From Ignavibacteriales bacterium (GTDB lineage: Bacteria; Bacteroidota; Ignavibacteria; Ignavibacteriales; Ignavibacteriaceae): a stretch of 64,000 nt of DNA. The stretch lies in NCBI GenBank assembly GCA_016707115.1, contig JADJIH010000005.1, positions 1 to 64,000 on the forward strand, read 5' to 3'. This document shows positions 9,302 through 16,959 of this stretch, piece after piece. Made by a program: the position numbers and the translations under genes. The notes beneath the pieces are model-generated. The model was not told where the DNA came from. It did no database searches and worked only from the letters and a program-made list of their open reading frames with translations. The first letter of the stretch is position 1; each line of letters opens with the position of its first letter.

Positions 9302-9730
9302 ATGACAGTATTTTTTTCAAAAAAGTGTGAATATGGTTTGCAGGCAGTTCTTTTTATGGCTGCTCGTGATGAAGAATGCGTTTGCCCTGCTGAAGAGATA
9401 TCCAAAAAATTAAATATCCCAAAAGAATTCATTTCAAAAATCCTGCAAAGCTTAACTGAGAGCGGAATCATTGAATCAAAAAAAGGAAAGTCCGGCGGAT
9501 TTAGACTTGCAAAACATCCATCGAAAATAAAATTGATAGATATTGTTGATGCAATAGATGGTCTTGAAAGTTTTAACACTTGTGTGCTGGGATTTCCAAA
9601 ATGTTCTCCGGATAAACCTTGTCCGGTTCACGATCAATGGGGTGTACTGAGAACAAAAGCTTACGAAATGCTAAGCTCAGAAACGATAGATAAGTTCAAA
9701 GAGAAAACGTTAAATAAAATTAAAATTTAA
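9302..9730 (+). CDS. Rrf2 family transcriptional regulator with Cys triad
   Basis: A 142-residue DNA-binding protein of the IscR/NsrR/RirA type. The N-terminal winged helix is seen in FFSKKCEYGLQAVLFMAARD, then AEEISKKLNIPKEFISKILQ (recognition region) and GKSGGFRLAK (wing). Cys94, Cys101 and Cys107 (C-x6-C-x5-C) match the Fe-S ligands of sensor members of the family. It lies immediately upstream of NapH-like, hemerythrin, nrfH and nrfA genes, so a role like NsrR (nitrosative stress or nitrite response) is inferred. Two identical-type palindromes flank the gene and probably are its binding sites. No clear Shine-Dalgarno; the leader is very short. Which signal is sensed (NO, O2, Fe-S status) cannot be read from the sequence. 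Confidence 0.88.
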   Translation: MTVFFSKKCEYGLQAVLFMAARDEECVCPAEEISKKLNIPKEFISKILQSLTESGIIESKKGKSGGFRLAKHPSKIKLIDIVDAIDGLESFNTCVLGFPKCSPDKPCPVHDQWGVLRTKAYEMLSSETIDKFKEKTLNKIKI

Positions 9731-9744
9731 AATTTTTTATTAGA

Positions 9745-9767
9745 TAATCAGACTTTATAATCTGATA
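9745..9767. promoter_or_regulatory. Putative Rrf2 operator, copy 2, with internal TATAAT
   Basis: AATCAGA-N8-TCTGATA, the same half-sites and 8-base spacer as 9274-9295, placed in the 44-base gap between the regulator and the NapH-like gene. TATAAT (9756-9761) lies inside it and could be a -10 box, but no good -35 was found. Binding here would control the nrf genes separately from the regulator. Confidence 0.55.
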
Positions 9768-9774
9768 ATGAATT

Positions 9775-10866
9775 ATGGAAAAGAAAAAAATAATTCGCAA
9801 CGATGAAAAGGGGATACAGAAAACAAGATTTATAGTTCAATCAATATTTGCTGCGCTTTGTCTCTGGATTGGAGTCGAATTTTATTTCTTCAATCAATAC
9901 TTAGAAACAAATGGCGCAACTGCATTTTACTCACGCCCTCCTGGTGTAGATGGATTTCTTCCTATAAGTTCATTTATGAGTTTTTATCTTTTCTTAACTA
10001 CTGGAGAAGTTCACTCGGCTCATCCGGCAGGTTTTTTTATTTTCTTTTCAATCGTGCTGATGTCATTAGTTTTTGGAAAATCATTTTGCAGTTGGTTTTG
10101 CCCAATTGGATTTATTTCAGAATTAGTCGGAGATTTTGGCGAAAAGATTTTTAAAAGAAGATTAAAACTTCCTAAGTGGCTTGACTATCCTTTAAGAAGT
10201 TTAAAGTACTTGTTACTTGGATTTTTAGCATACTCTGTTATATTTCTGATGTCTGAATTAGCACTAAAATCTTTTCTTGATAGTCCATACAATCAAGTAT
10301 CAGATGTAAAGATGTATTACTTCTTTGCAAACATTTCTCAAACTGCTTTAATTGTTATTGGAGTTCTGTTTGTTCTTTCAATAGTGATTAGAAATTTCTG
10401 GTGCAGATTTTTATGTCCATACGGCGCATTGCTTGGAATATTTTCATTACTAAGTCCAGCAAAGATCCAAAGAAATGAAAAAAGCTGTATTGATTGCGGA
10501 CTTTGCAACAAAGCTTGTCCATCTTTTATAAAAGTAGATAAAGTTAAAACAGTTATTTCTGATGAATGCTCAACTTGCTTGAATTGTGTTGATGTTTGTC
10601 CTGTTAAAGATACTCTGGAACTAAAAACTTTATTGCCTCAGAAAAAAAGAATAAGTAAAAAAAATGTAGCGATCGGTGTGGTTTCAATCTTTATGCTTGT
10701 AACAGGATTTGCAATGATAACTGGCAACTGGCAAAATAAAATCACAAAAGAAGAATACTTAATTCATTACAAACAAATGAATAGTTACGGTCATCCAACG
10801 GGAACAAAAGAGTTTAAAAAACTTAATGAAGAAGTTGAAAAGAAAAATAAAACAAATAATAAATAG
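9775..10866 (+). CDS. NapH/NosR-like membrane polyferredoxin
   Basis: A 363-residue inner-membrane iron-sulfur protein. About five hydrophobic segments are present. Two CxxxCP motifs, FCSWFCPIG and WCRFLCPYG, sit at membrane boundaries as in NapH and NosR. Two [4Fe-4S] motifs, CIDCGLCNKACP and CSTCLNCVDVCP, follow at about residues 240-285, and a last helix with a soluble tail of about 45 residues ends the protein. Members of this family pass electrons from quinol or other donors to periplasmic reductases. Position between the Rrf2 regulator and nrfHA suggests a role in electron supply to nitrite reduction or in maturation, but the partner is inferred. ATG 9775 is 8 bases after the operator. 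Confidence 0.85.
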   Translation: MEKKKIIRNDEKGIQKTRFIVQSIFAALCLWIGVEFYFFNQYLETNGATAFYSRPPGVDGFLPISSFMSFYLFLTTGEVHSAHPAGFFIFFSIVLMSLVFGKSFCSWFCPIGFISELVGDFGEKIFKRRLKLPKWLDYPLRSLKYLLLGFLAYSVIFLMSELALKSFLDSPYNQVSDVKMYYFFANISQTALIVIGVLFVLSIVIRNFWCRFLCPYGALLGIFSLLSPAKIQRNEKSCIDCGLCNKACPSFIKVDKVKTVISDECSTCLNCVDVCPVKDTLELKTLLPQKKRISKKNVAIGVVSIFMLVTGFAMITGNWQNKITKEEYLIHYKQMNSYGHPTGTKEFKKLNEEVEKKNKTNNK

Positions 10867-10934
10867 CTGTCACCTTGAATTTATTTCAGGGTCTGATTAA
10901 ATATTAAAGATGCTGAAACAAGTTCAGCATAACA
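10867..10934. repeat. GTCAT-family BIME-like palindrome in the nrf operon
   Basis: CTGTCACCTTGAATTTATTTCAGGGTCTGA is followed by GATGCTGAAACAAGTTCAGCATAACA; each half folds on itself. The 3' half nearly matches 21659-21684. It lies directly before the hemerythrin start and encodes a spurious in-frame ATG (10910), which is why the start at 10946 was chosen. Confidence 0.7.
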
Positions 10935-10945
10935 AAAAGAAATTT

Positions 10946-11419
10946 ATGAAAAGACATCCTGCACTAATTCCACTTTCAGAAGATCATCACCAGGCCTTAT
11001 TGCTTGCAATGAACTTGAAAAAGAATGCACCCAAAATTAACAATCTACCAACTGATCCTCTCGGTAAAATGAATTATGCTAAAGAAATATATTACAAAGA
11101 ACTGGAGCATCATTTTAGGGATGAGGAACAATTTGTATTCCCATTTATAAAAGGAAAAGATGAATCTTTGGATCAACTGGTGTTGGAAATTATGGGTGAA
11201 CATATTATTCTTAAAAACAAAATCATTGGCTTAAATGAAAATCCTAACCTGGTAAATCAACTTAATGAAATCGGTGAAATGCTTGAATTGCATGTTAGAA
11301 AAGAAGAACGGATGCTTTTTGAAAAAACGCAGTTAGTTTTAAATGATGAGGAATTAAAATTGATTAAAAATAAATTTGATGAAAGCAGATCGCAAAACAA
11401 ATCTTGTAAAACTAAATAA
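10946..11419 (+). CDS. Hemerythrin-like di-iron protein
   Basis: A 157-residue four-helix HHE-domain protein. Putative iron ligands: the first-helix EDHHQA, ELEHHFRDEEQFVFP in the second, MGEHIILKNKI in the third and ELHVRKEERMLFE in the fourth (H-xxx-E patterns). Such proteins bind O2 or NO or help repair Fe-S clusters under nitrosative stress (RIC/YtfE-like, although this is a shorter domain without the N-terminal ScdA part). Its place between the NapH-like protein and nrfH supports a link to NO or nitrite chemistry. Start ATG 10946 is chosen because the 36 bases before it belong to a palindromic repeat. Confidence 0.85.
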   Translation: MKRHPALIPLSEDHHQALLLAMNLKKNAPKINNLPTDPLGKMNYAKEIYYKELEHHFRDEEQFVFPFIKGKDESLDQLVLEIMGEHIILKNKIIGLNENPNLVNQLNEIGEMLELHVRKEERMLFEKTQLVLNDEELKLIKNKFDESRSQNKSCKTK

Positions 11420-11439
11420 CTTTAATAAAGAATAGTTAT

Positions 11440-12030
11440 ATGAAAAAATTAATCAAAACAATTAAACCACCGCAGCAATGGAGACTTGGTGTGCTGTTCA
11501 GTCTTGGGGTTTTAGTTGGACTTTTATTTTTAGTTCTTCATCTGGCAAGAGCAACATCGTATTTATCTGATAAGCCAGAAACATGTGTTAACTGTCATGT
11601 TATGGCTCCGCAATACGCAACCTGGCAAAATGGAAGCCACGGCAGAGTTACAGTTTGTAATGATTGTCACGTTCCCCAAGATAACGTTGTAAGCAAATAC
11701 TTTTTCAAAGCTTCTGATGGATTACGACATTCATTTATGTTTACATTCCGCTTAGAGCCGCAGGTAATACAAATCAAACAAGCAGGAAAAAATGCGGTTC
11801 AGGAAAATTGTATTCGCTGCCATTCAAATGTTATTCATCCAATTTCTGTAAGAGCAATTGGTAATCAGAAAATACAGGAAGAAGGTGATGGTTATTGTTG
11901 GGATTGCCATCGGGAAGTACCTCACGGAAGAGTTAATAGTTTATCATCAACTCCGTTTGCAAGAGTTCCTGGTCTGTCCAATCCTATACCGGAATGGATT
12001 GAAAAAAGTTTAGAAACAAAAAATAATTAA
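11440..12030 (+). CDS. nrfH: Cytochrome c nitrite reductase small subunit NrfH
   Basis: Membrane-anchored tetraheme quinol dehydrogenase of the NapC/NrfH family, 196 residues. A single N-terminal helix (LGVLFSLGVLVGLLFLVLHL) anchors it to the inner membrane with the hemes in the periplasm. Four CXXCH motifs are present: CVNCH (49-53), CNDCH (73-77), CIRCH (124-128) and CWDCH (153-157). CVNCHVM places Met55 where the unusual heme-1 Met ligand of NrfH lies. It takes electrons from menaquinol and hands them to NrfA, encoded 22 bases downstream. Confidence 0.95.
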   Translation: MKKLIKTIKPPQQWRLGVLFSLGVLVGLLFLVLHLARATSYLSDKPETCVNCHVMAPQYATWQNGSHGRVTVCNDCHVPQDNVVSKYFFKASDGLRHSFMFTFRLEPQVIQIKQAGKNAVQENCIRCHSNVIHPISVRAIGNQKIQEEGDGYCWDCHREVPHGRVNSLSSTPFARVPGLSNPIPEWIEKSLETKNN

Positions 12031-12052
12031 TAAATTAATTCAGGATTATTAT

Positions 12053-13552
12053 ATGAAACCAATCAGCGAGATAACTAAAAACAAACCTTGGTTAGGTTGG
12101 GTGCTATTCTTTGCAACTGCAGTTGTAGTTTTTTTAGTTGGATTATTTGCTTCATCTATAATTGAAAGACGAAGTGAAACGGCTACGCTACAGATGATAA
12201 AACCACTTAAGGATTGGGAGCCGCGCAATGAAGTGTGGGGGGAAAATTATCCACGTGAGTTTGAATCTTATCTGAAAACATTAAATACTGATTATGCAAG
12301 CAAACACGGCGGATCAAAAATGATCGACTATCTTGAAAAATATCCTGAGCTTGTTGTTATGTGGGCTGGATATGCATTCTCAAAGGATTATAATCAAGGT
12401 AGAGGTCATGGTTATGCAATTGAAGATATAAAAAATACTTTAAGAACAGGTGATAACGAAGTAAGCCCTCAACCTGCAACTTGCTGGACTTGTAAGAGCA
12501 CTGACGTTCCTAGAAAAATGAATGAAATGGGAGCCGCAAATTTTTATAAAGCTAAATGGAAAGATCTTGGAAGTGAAATTGTTAACCCAATTGGCTGCCA
12601 GGATTGCCACGATCCCAAAACTATGAACTTACGTATTAGTCGTCCAGCACTTGTTGAAGCTTTTCAGAGACAGGGAAAAGATATGAGTGAATTTTCCAGA
12701 CAGGAAATGCGTTCACTTGTGTGTGCACAGTGCCATGTTGAATATTACTTTAAGGGTAAAGAAGAAAAGTATTTAACTTTTCCCTGGGACAAAGGTTTTA
12801 GTGCGGACAATATGGAAGAATATTTTGATGAGATTGAACATGTTGATTGGGTTCACGCATTAAGCAAAGCTCCAATGTTAAAAGCACAACATCCAGATTT
12901 TGAATTATTTATGACCGGTATTCATGCTGTTCGTGGTGTTTCCTGCTCAGATTGTCATATGCCATACAAATCAGAAGGCGGAGTTAAGTTTACAGATCAT
13001 CACATTCAATCACCGCTAAACAATATTGCAAATACGTGCCAGGTTTGTCATCGTGAAGAAACTGATAGATTGATGCAGGATGTTTATGACAGGCAGGATA
13101 AGATAGAAGAGCTTAGAAGAATGGCAGAAAAATCGTTAGCAGCAGTTCATATTGAAGCTAAAACTGCCTGGGATAATGGAGCAACAGAAGAACAAATGAA
13201 ACCAATTTTAAAACTTATTCGCCACGCTCAATGGAGATGGGATTGGGTTGCCGCAGCAAATGCACTCGGTTTCCATGCACCTGTGGAAGCATTAAGAGTT
13301 TTAGGAACTTCTATACAAAAAGTTGAGCAGGCAAGGAGAGAAATTGCAATTTTATTTTCAAAGCAGGGCTGGAAATATCCTGTTGATATGCCAGATATTT
13401 CAACCAAAGAAAAGGCTCAAAAATTTATAGGATTGGATATTCCAAAACTAAAAACTGGTAAAGAAGAGTTTTTGAAGACCACGACTGTTAAGTGGGATGA
13501 AGAAGCGACTAAACGACAAGGCTTTTTATACGATTATAAATCTAAGAACTAA
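12053..13552 (+). CDS. nrfA: Ammonia-forming cytochrome c nitrite reductase NrfA
   Basis: Pentaheme catalytic subunit, reducing nitrite to ammonium with six electrons in the periplasm; 499 residues, normal length. One N-terminal helix (about 14-37) serves as signal anchor. The active-site heme is bound by CWTCK (144-148) with Lys as proximal ligand, the hallmark of the classical NrfA. Four CXXCH sites follow: CQDCH (182-186), CAQCH (224-228), CSDCH (298-302), CQVCH (329-333). CHVEYYF after the third site holds the catalytic Tyr region, and KAQHPDFELF holds the active-site His280. Together with NrfH it gives the organism dissimilatory nitrite reduction to ammonium or nitrite detoxification. 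Confidence 0.97.
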   Translation: MKPISEITKNKPWLGWVLFFATAVVVFLVGLFASSIIERRSETATLQMIKPLKDWEPRNEVWGENYPREFESYLKTLNTDYASKHGGSKMIDYLEKYPELVVMWAGYAFSKDYNQGRGHGYAIEDIKNTLRTGDNEVSPQPATCWTCKSTDVPRKMNEMGAANFYKAKWKDLGSEIVNPIGCQDCHDPKTMNLRISRPALVEAFQRQGKDMSEFSRQEMRSLVCAQCHVEYYFKGKEEKYLTFPWDKGFSADNMEEYFDEIEHVDWVHALSKAPMLKAQHPDFELFMTGIHAVRGVSCSDCHMPYKSEGGVKFTDHHIQSPLNNIANTCQVCHREETDRLMQDVYDRQDKIEELRRMAEKSLAAVHIEAKTAWDNGATEEQMKPILKLIRHAQWRWDWVAAANALGFHAPVEALRVLGTSIQKVEQARREIAILFSKQGWKYPVDMPDISTKEKAQKFIGLDIPKLKTGKEEFLKTTTVKWDEEATKRQGFLYDYKSKN

Positions 13553-13637
13553 ACTTAGTGTTTCTATGTGTTCTCTGTGTCTTAGTGGTAGAAGAATTTA
13601 ACCACTGTGGCACTAAGGGCACTTAGTTTCACTTAGA
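13553..13637. repeat. Palindromic intergenic repeat within the nrf operon
   Basis: AACTTAGTGTTTCTATGTG...CTTAGTGGT (13552-13590) is the inverse of ACCACTGTGGCACTAAG...CACTTAG (13601-13637), around a short AT-rich loop. It fills the space between nrfA and the porin gene. Layout resembles the CTTTGCG palindromes, but the wording differs. Confidence 0.65.
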
Positions 13638-13666
13638 TTTTTAACAAACCAAGAGAGAAAATTTTT

Positions 13667-14932
13667 ATGAAAAAAGTATTTTTTATTGTTGCAGTTTTTG
13701 CTTTTTTAGGATCCGCTTTTGCACAGGAACTTGATGGCTGGAAATTAAATGGGCAAGTACAATTACGATCAGAAGTTGATGGAAGAGATTTTTCAAATGC
13801 CACACATCCATTTACTTACGCAAGTTTAAGAACACGTTTGGGAGTTGAAAAAACCTTTGATAAAAAACTCCAATTCTTTGTGCAGTTTCAAGACTCTAGA
13901 GTTTTTGGTGAAGAAGGAAATCCAAATACAGATTTAATGAATTTAGATATGCATCAGGGTTTTGTAAAACTTATGAAACCTTTTGATTGGGATATTAATG
14001 TTCAAGCAGGAAGATTTGAAGTTGTTTACGGAACAGAAAGATTTTTTGGAATGTCTGGTTGGACTTATGTTGGAAGATCGTACGATGGTGTAAGGTTTTC
14101 AGTTTTACCAGATTGCTGGGATCTTGATGTTTTTGCTTTGACATTAAATGAAGAAGTTAGTTACATAGGTGGCCCATCTTCATCGGTTTATCCATATCCG
14201 CAAGAAGAAACACCATCACAAAGTATTTATGGTTTTTATAAAAAAAATAAAATAAGCGATGCAAGCAAGTTTGATATCGTTGGATATTATGAAATAAATC
14301 GTGAAGATGTTGGGCTTGATACAAATCGGTTGAATGTTTTTACAATAGGTGGAACTTATTGGGGCAATTACGGAGATTTCTCTACTACATTTGAAGGAGC
14401 TTATCAACTTGGCGGAAGATCAGGTGTTGACGTTGGTGCTTATTTACTTTCATTTCAAGGTGCATACAAAGTAGATATTTTTTCATTTGGGTTGGGTGCT
14501 GATCTTCTTTCTGGTAATGATCCAGAAACTGCGGATAAACATGAAGGATATCAAGCAACCTATGGAACCGGACATAAATTTTTTGGTTATATGGATTATT
14601 TTCCATCCAATGCTGCTGGCTTAGGTACAAATGATTTTTACTTTAAGTTCACTGCAACTCCAAAAGAATCCGATTTTAATTTTGCTTTAGATTTTCATCA
14701 ATTTATGACAAATCAATCTGTATTAATTACTTCATTAAATGATCCTGATGGAATTGAAGAAAGTATGCTTGGACAGGAACTTGATCTTACAGTAAAATAT
14801 AATTTTGTAAAAAATACTTCTGTAAGCTGGGGAGGAAGTTTATTCTTTCCTGGTGAATTGATGAAAGTATTTTATGCTCCAAGAGAAGACGCTGCTTTCT
14901 GGACTTATCTAATGATTACTGCTAACTTATAA
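13667..14932 (+). CDS. Outer-membrane porin, alginate-export-like family
   Basis: A 421-residue protein with a clear signal peptide (MKKVFFIVAVFAFLGSAFA, then QELDG) and alternating beta-strand pattern throughout, ending ITANL. The segment VQAGRFEVVYGTERFFG followed by WTYVGRSYDGVRFS matches the 'GRq...G.erl.g...W...gRsfDGvr' signature of alginate_exp-type barrels. It is the last gene of the nrf operon and precedes a strong terminator, so it probably supplies nitrite, nitrate or another small anion across the outer membrane; the name of the family says nothing about alginate here. Confidence 0.8.
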   Translation: MKKVFFIVAVFAFLGSAFAQELDGWKLNGQVQLRSEVDGRDFSNATHPFTYASLRTRLGVEKTFDKKLQFFVQFQDSRVFGEEGNPNTDLMNLDMHQGFVKLMKPFDWDINVQAGRFEVVYGTERFFGMSGWTYVGRSYDGVRFSVLPDCWDLDVFALTLNEEVSYIGGPSSSVYPYPQEETPSQSIYGFYKKNKISDASKFDIVGYYEINREDVGLDTNRLNVFTIGGTYWGNYGDFSTTFEGAYQLGGRSGVDVGAYLLSFQGAYKVDIFSFGLGADLLSGNDPETADKHEGYQATYGTGHKFFGYMDYFPSNAAGLGTNDFYFKFTATPKESDFNFALDFHQFMTNQSVLITSLNDPDGIEESMLGQELDLTVKYNFVKNTSVSWGGSLFFPGELMKVFYAPREDAAFWTYLMITANL

Positions 14933-14938
14933 AAGATT

Positions 14939-14966
14939 AGAGGTGCAGAAATGCACCTCTTTTTTT
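14939..14966 (+). terminator. Intrinsic terminator of the nrf operon
   Basis: AGAGGTGCA (14939-14947), GAAA loop, TGCACCTCT (14952-14960), followed by a T run. A perfect 9-bp stem with a stable tetraloop right after the porin stop. Confidence 0.9.
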
Positions 14967-15173
14967 GCATACATAAACTTGCTGACTAACAACTTACACA
15001 TCAAAGAATAGTTTGAAATTAAAATTAGTTTATCCTAAGTTACCACTGCGGGTTTGATTATACTTTGATATAACGGTAATTACATATCCCATTTCCTTTT
15101 ATTCTGGCTCGGGGAGAGCGATGAAAATAACAGAACAAATCTTATTTTTATAATTTTTATAAAGGGTACCCAA

Positions 15174-15854
15174 ATGAAAAACATTTTTTTGCTCATAGTT
15201 TTTGTAGCATTGTTCAATCAATCTTATGCGCAGGATTCTTGCAGCCATAAATGCAAAGAGTTAAAACACGGAATTCAATTCCAGGTTACAAATATTTTTA
15301 ATCTTACAAATTACGGCGGTTATACCTTAGCATACAGATACCAGATTACCAGAAACTCTGGTTTAAGATTTGGTGTTTACACGATGATTGCGAATGATGA
15401 TTATGATATTATACAACAGGTTGATAGCATATTTAGTAATCCACCGGAAAGTGCAGATAATTTTAATTTAAAGTTATCAGTTCAATATCTACACCGAGTA
15501 CTTAACTATAATGATTTTGATTTGCTGGTTGGCGGCGGACCATTTTATTCTATAAATAATATTGAATCAAAGAATGAGAATTTATATATAGGATATACTT
15601 ATAAATCTACATATAAAAATAATATCACCAGTTTTGGAATGGACTTGTTATTAGCTGTTGAATACAGGCTTGCAAGTAATGTGGCTTTATCCGGAGAATA
15701 TGGTATAGTTATCTCTTCTGAAAGTGCTGATTTAGAAGAATCATCAACTTATAATTATGAGACTTATGACCAAGTAAGAAGCCAGATTGGAACCAGAGAT
15801 AGACTGATGATCAGAGGTTCAAATGTAAGTTTAGGGTTGACGATTTTCTTTTAA
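15174..15854 (+). CDS. Predicted outer-membrane beta-barrel protein, unknown function
   Basis: 226 residues with a signal peptide (MKNIFLLIVFVALFNQSYAQ) and a mature part rich in alternating hydrophobic/aromatic strands: FQVTNIFNLTNYGGYTLAYRYQ, SGLRFGVYTM, FDLLVGGGPFYS, FGMDLLLAVEYRLASNVALS, ending GSNVSLGLTIFF with the C-terminal Phe typical of outer-membrane barrels. Two Cys (SCSHKCK) follow the cleavage site. It resembles the OMP_b-brl group; no specific function is recognised. The 200-base region before it (14967-15173) shows no gene or clear regulatory element. Confidence 0.75.
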   Translation: MKNIFLLIVFVALFNQSYAQDSCSHKCKELKHGIQFQVTNIFNLTNYGGYTLAYRYQITRNSGLRFGVYTMIANDDYDIIQQVDSIFSNPPESADNFNLKLSVQYLHRVLNYNDFDLLVGGGPFYSINNIESKNENLYIGYTYKSTYKNNITSFGMDLLLAVEYRLASNVALSGEYGIVISSESADLEESSTYNYETYDQVRSQIGTRDRLMIRGSNVSLGLTIFF

Positions 15855-15872
15855 TTATTTAATGGAGGCAAA

Positions 15873-16118
15873 ATGAACATTGTATTCATACTTGTCGCAA
15901 TAATTATAGGAAGCTTAGTTTTTTATTTTACAGTAAAACGAAAAACAAAATGTACTAAGTGCAGCAGCAATAATGTAACTGCAACAGGACAGAAAAGATA
16001 TAATGAAGATAATCTTGCAATTCAAGGTTCACCAAGTTCATATCACGAATTAGAATACAAATGCAATAAATGTGGTGAAGTATTCTGGACATCAAAAGAA
16101 GCTGCGATTTTTAATTAA
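15873..16118 (+). CDS. Small membrane-anchored zinc-ribbon protein
   Basis: 81 residues: an N-terminal membrane helix (IVFILVAIIIGSLVFYFTV) followed by a two-knuckle zinc ribbon, CTKC (27-30 region) and CNKC (about 63-66), with about 33 residues between. Strong Shine-Dalgarno (TGGAGG) before the ATG, 18 bases after the upstream barrel gene, so probably co-transcribed with it. Function unknown. Confidence 0.7.
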   Translation: MNIVFILVAIIIGSLVFYFTVKRKTKCTKCSSNNVTATGQKRYNEDNLAIQGSPSSYHELEYKCNKCGEVFWTSKEAAIFN

Positions 16119-16122
16119 AAAC

Positions 16123-16151
16123 AGATGACATCTTTTAGAAAGATGTCATCT
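16123..16151 (+). terminator. Strong hairpin after the zinc-ribbon gene
   Basis: AGATGACATCTTT (16123-16135), loop TAG, AAAGATGTCATCT (16139-16151): a perfect 13-bp stem. No T tract follows, so it may be a transcript-end or stability hairpin, not a classical intrinsic terminator. Confidence 0.6.
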
Positions 16152-16243
16152 ATAAAAGTAAATGTGTACAAAAAATCACTTGCTTTTATGATTTATCCAA
16201 ATATTTTGTGTATGTGAATAAATCAACTTTATATAAATAGCAA

Positions 16244-16756
16244 TTGAAAAGAATCGTTAAAAATATTTTTACAGCAATAGTTGCTTTAACGCTACTAATT
16301 GGCACAACTGGAATTCAACTTTATAAGCACAACTGTGCGGCACATAATTTTTCTGCAGTATCTTTATTTGAAGCGCCCGTCTGCGAAAAGGATCATCAAG
16401 TTGTTGAAGAAACTGATGATTGCTGCAAAACAGAAGTTGAGGAAATTAATGAACCGAGCTGTTGTGAATCTGAGCCAATTAATCAATCAAATCCGGTTTC
16501 ATTTACTTCGCAAGAAATTAAGTGCTGCATCTCATCTATTGAAACCAATCAAATTGAGGATAATTTATTTCCTCCAATAGAAAAGAAAATTTTATTAGTT
16601 GAATTTACTTCTCCACTAATTTCGTTTACAGAAGTAATAAGTTTTCAATCGCAACAAAATTTAGTTTTAGAAAATAACAATTTACTTCCGCCACTTTTTG
16701 GTAAAGAACTTTTAAATTCACTTCATCAACTTAAGATAGATATACCTTTCTGTTAA
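16244..16756 (+). CDS. HYC_CC_PP family protein
   Basis: A 170-residue exported protein starting with TTG (16244). The N-terminal helix (IFTAIVALTLLIGTTGI) acts as signal or anchor. The family's order of motifs is present: HNC (29-31), several CC pairs (60-61, 73-74, 94-95) and PP (110-111). HYC_CC_PP proteins are known from Bacteroidota but lack a proven function; Cys/His content suggests metal binding. Here it precedes a TonB receptor with a CC motif in its plug and a YHS protein with three near-adjacent Cys, supporting a metal-uptake or metal-resistance locus (inference). An alternative ATG is not available nearby. Confidence 0.75.
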   Translation: MKRIVKNIFTAIVALTLLIGTTGIQLYKHNCAAHNFSAVSLFEAPVCEKDHQVVEETDDCCKTEVEEINEPSCCESEPINQSNPVSFTSQEIKCCISSIETNQIEDNLFPPIEKKILLVEFTSPLISFTEVISFQSQQNLVLENNNLLPPLFGKELLNSLHQLKIDIPFC

Positions 16757-16759
16757 TTA

Positions 16760-16779
16760 CCCAAACGATTTTGTTTGGG
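16760..16779 (+). terminator. Hairpin after HYC_CC_PP gene
   Basis: CCCAAAC (16760-16766), loop GATTTT, GTTTGGG (16773-16779), four bases after the stop codon. No T tract follows, so termination is uncertain. Confidence 0.4.
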
Positions 16780-16788
16780 ATTATCAAA

Positions 16789-16912
16789 TGCTACGACTTT
16801 TTAGTCGTGGAAAAAATTAAATAAACTAAAAAGGCTTTAGCCTCATTAAATATTTTAATGTGGTTAAAACCCAGTAAACAAAAATTTTTTACGATTGACT
16901 TATGTCAACCGC
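16789..16912. repeat. Decayed REP-like module
   Basis: Holds the hairpins CTACGACTTTTTAGTCGTGG, AAGGCTTTAGCCTCATT, TGTGGTTAAAACC and GATTGACTTATGTCAACCGCAAT. The second, third and fourth are degraded versions of the REP words found beside the RAYT gene at 58.1-59.0 kb (GGCTTTAGCC, GTGGCTAAAGCC, CAGTTGACTTTAGTCAACTG). Confidence 0.55.
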
Positions 16913-16959
16913 AATGAAAATAATTTATTGATTTAACAGAAATACGTTATAGGTGTAAA

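Noticed and set aside
10910..10945. Upstream ATG as start of the hemerythrin
   Set aside because: These 36 bases belong to a GTCAT-type palindrome that recurs at 21659-21684; the conserved protein begins at 10946.
13667..14932. Alginate export function for the porin
   Set aside because: Only the barrel family resembles alginate_exp; there are no alginate synthesis genes and the gene belongs to the nrf operon.
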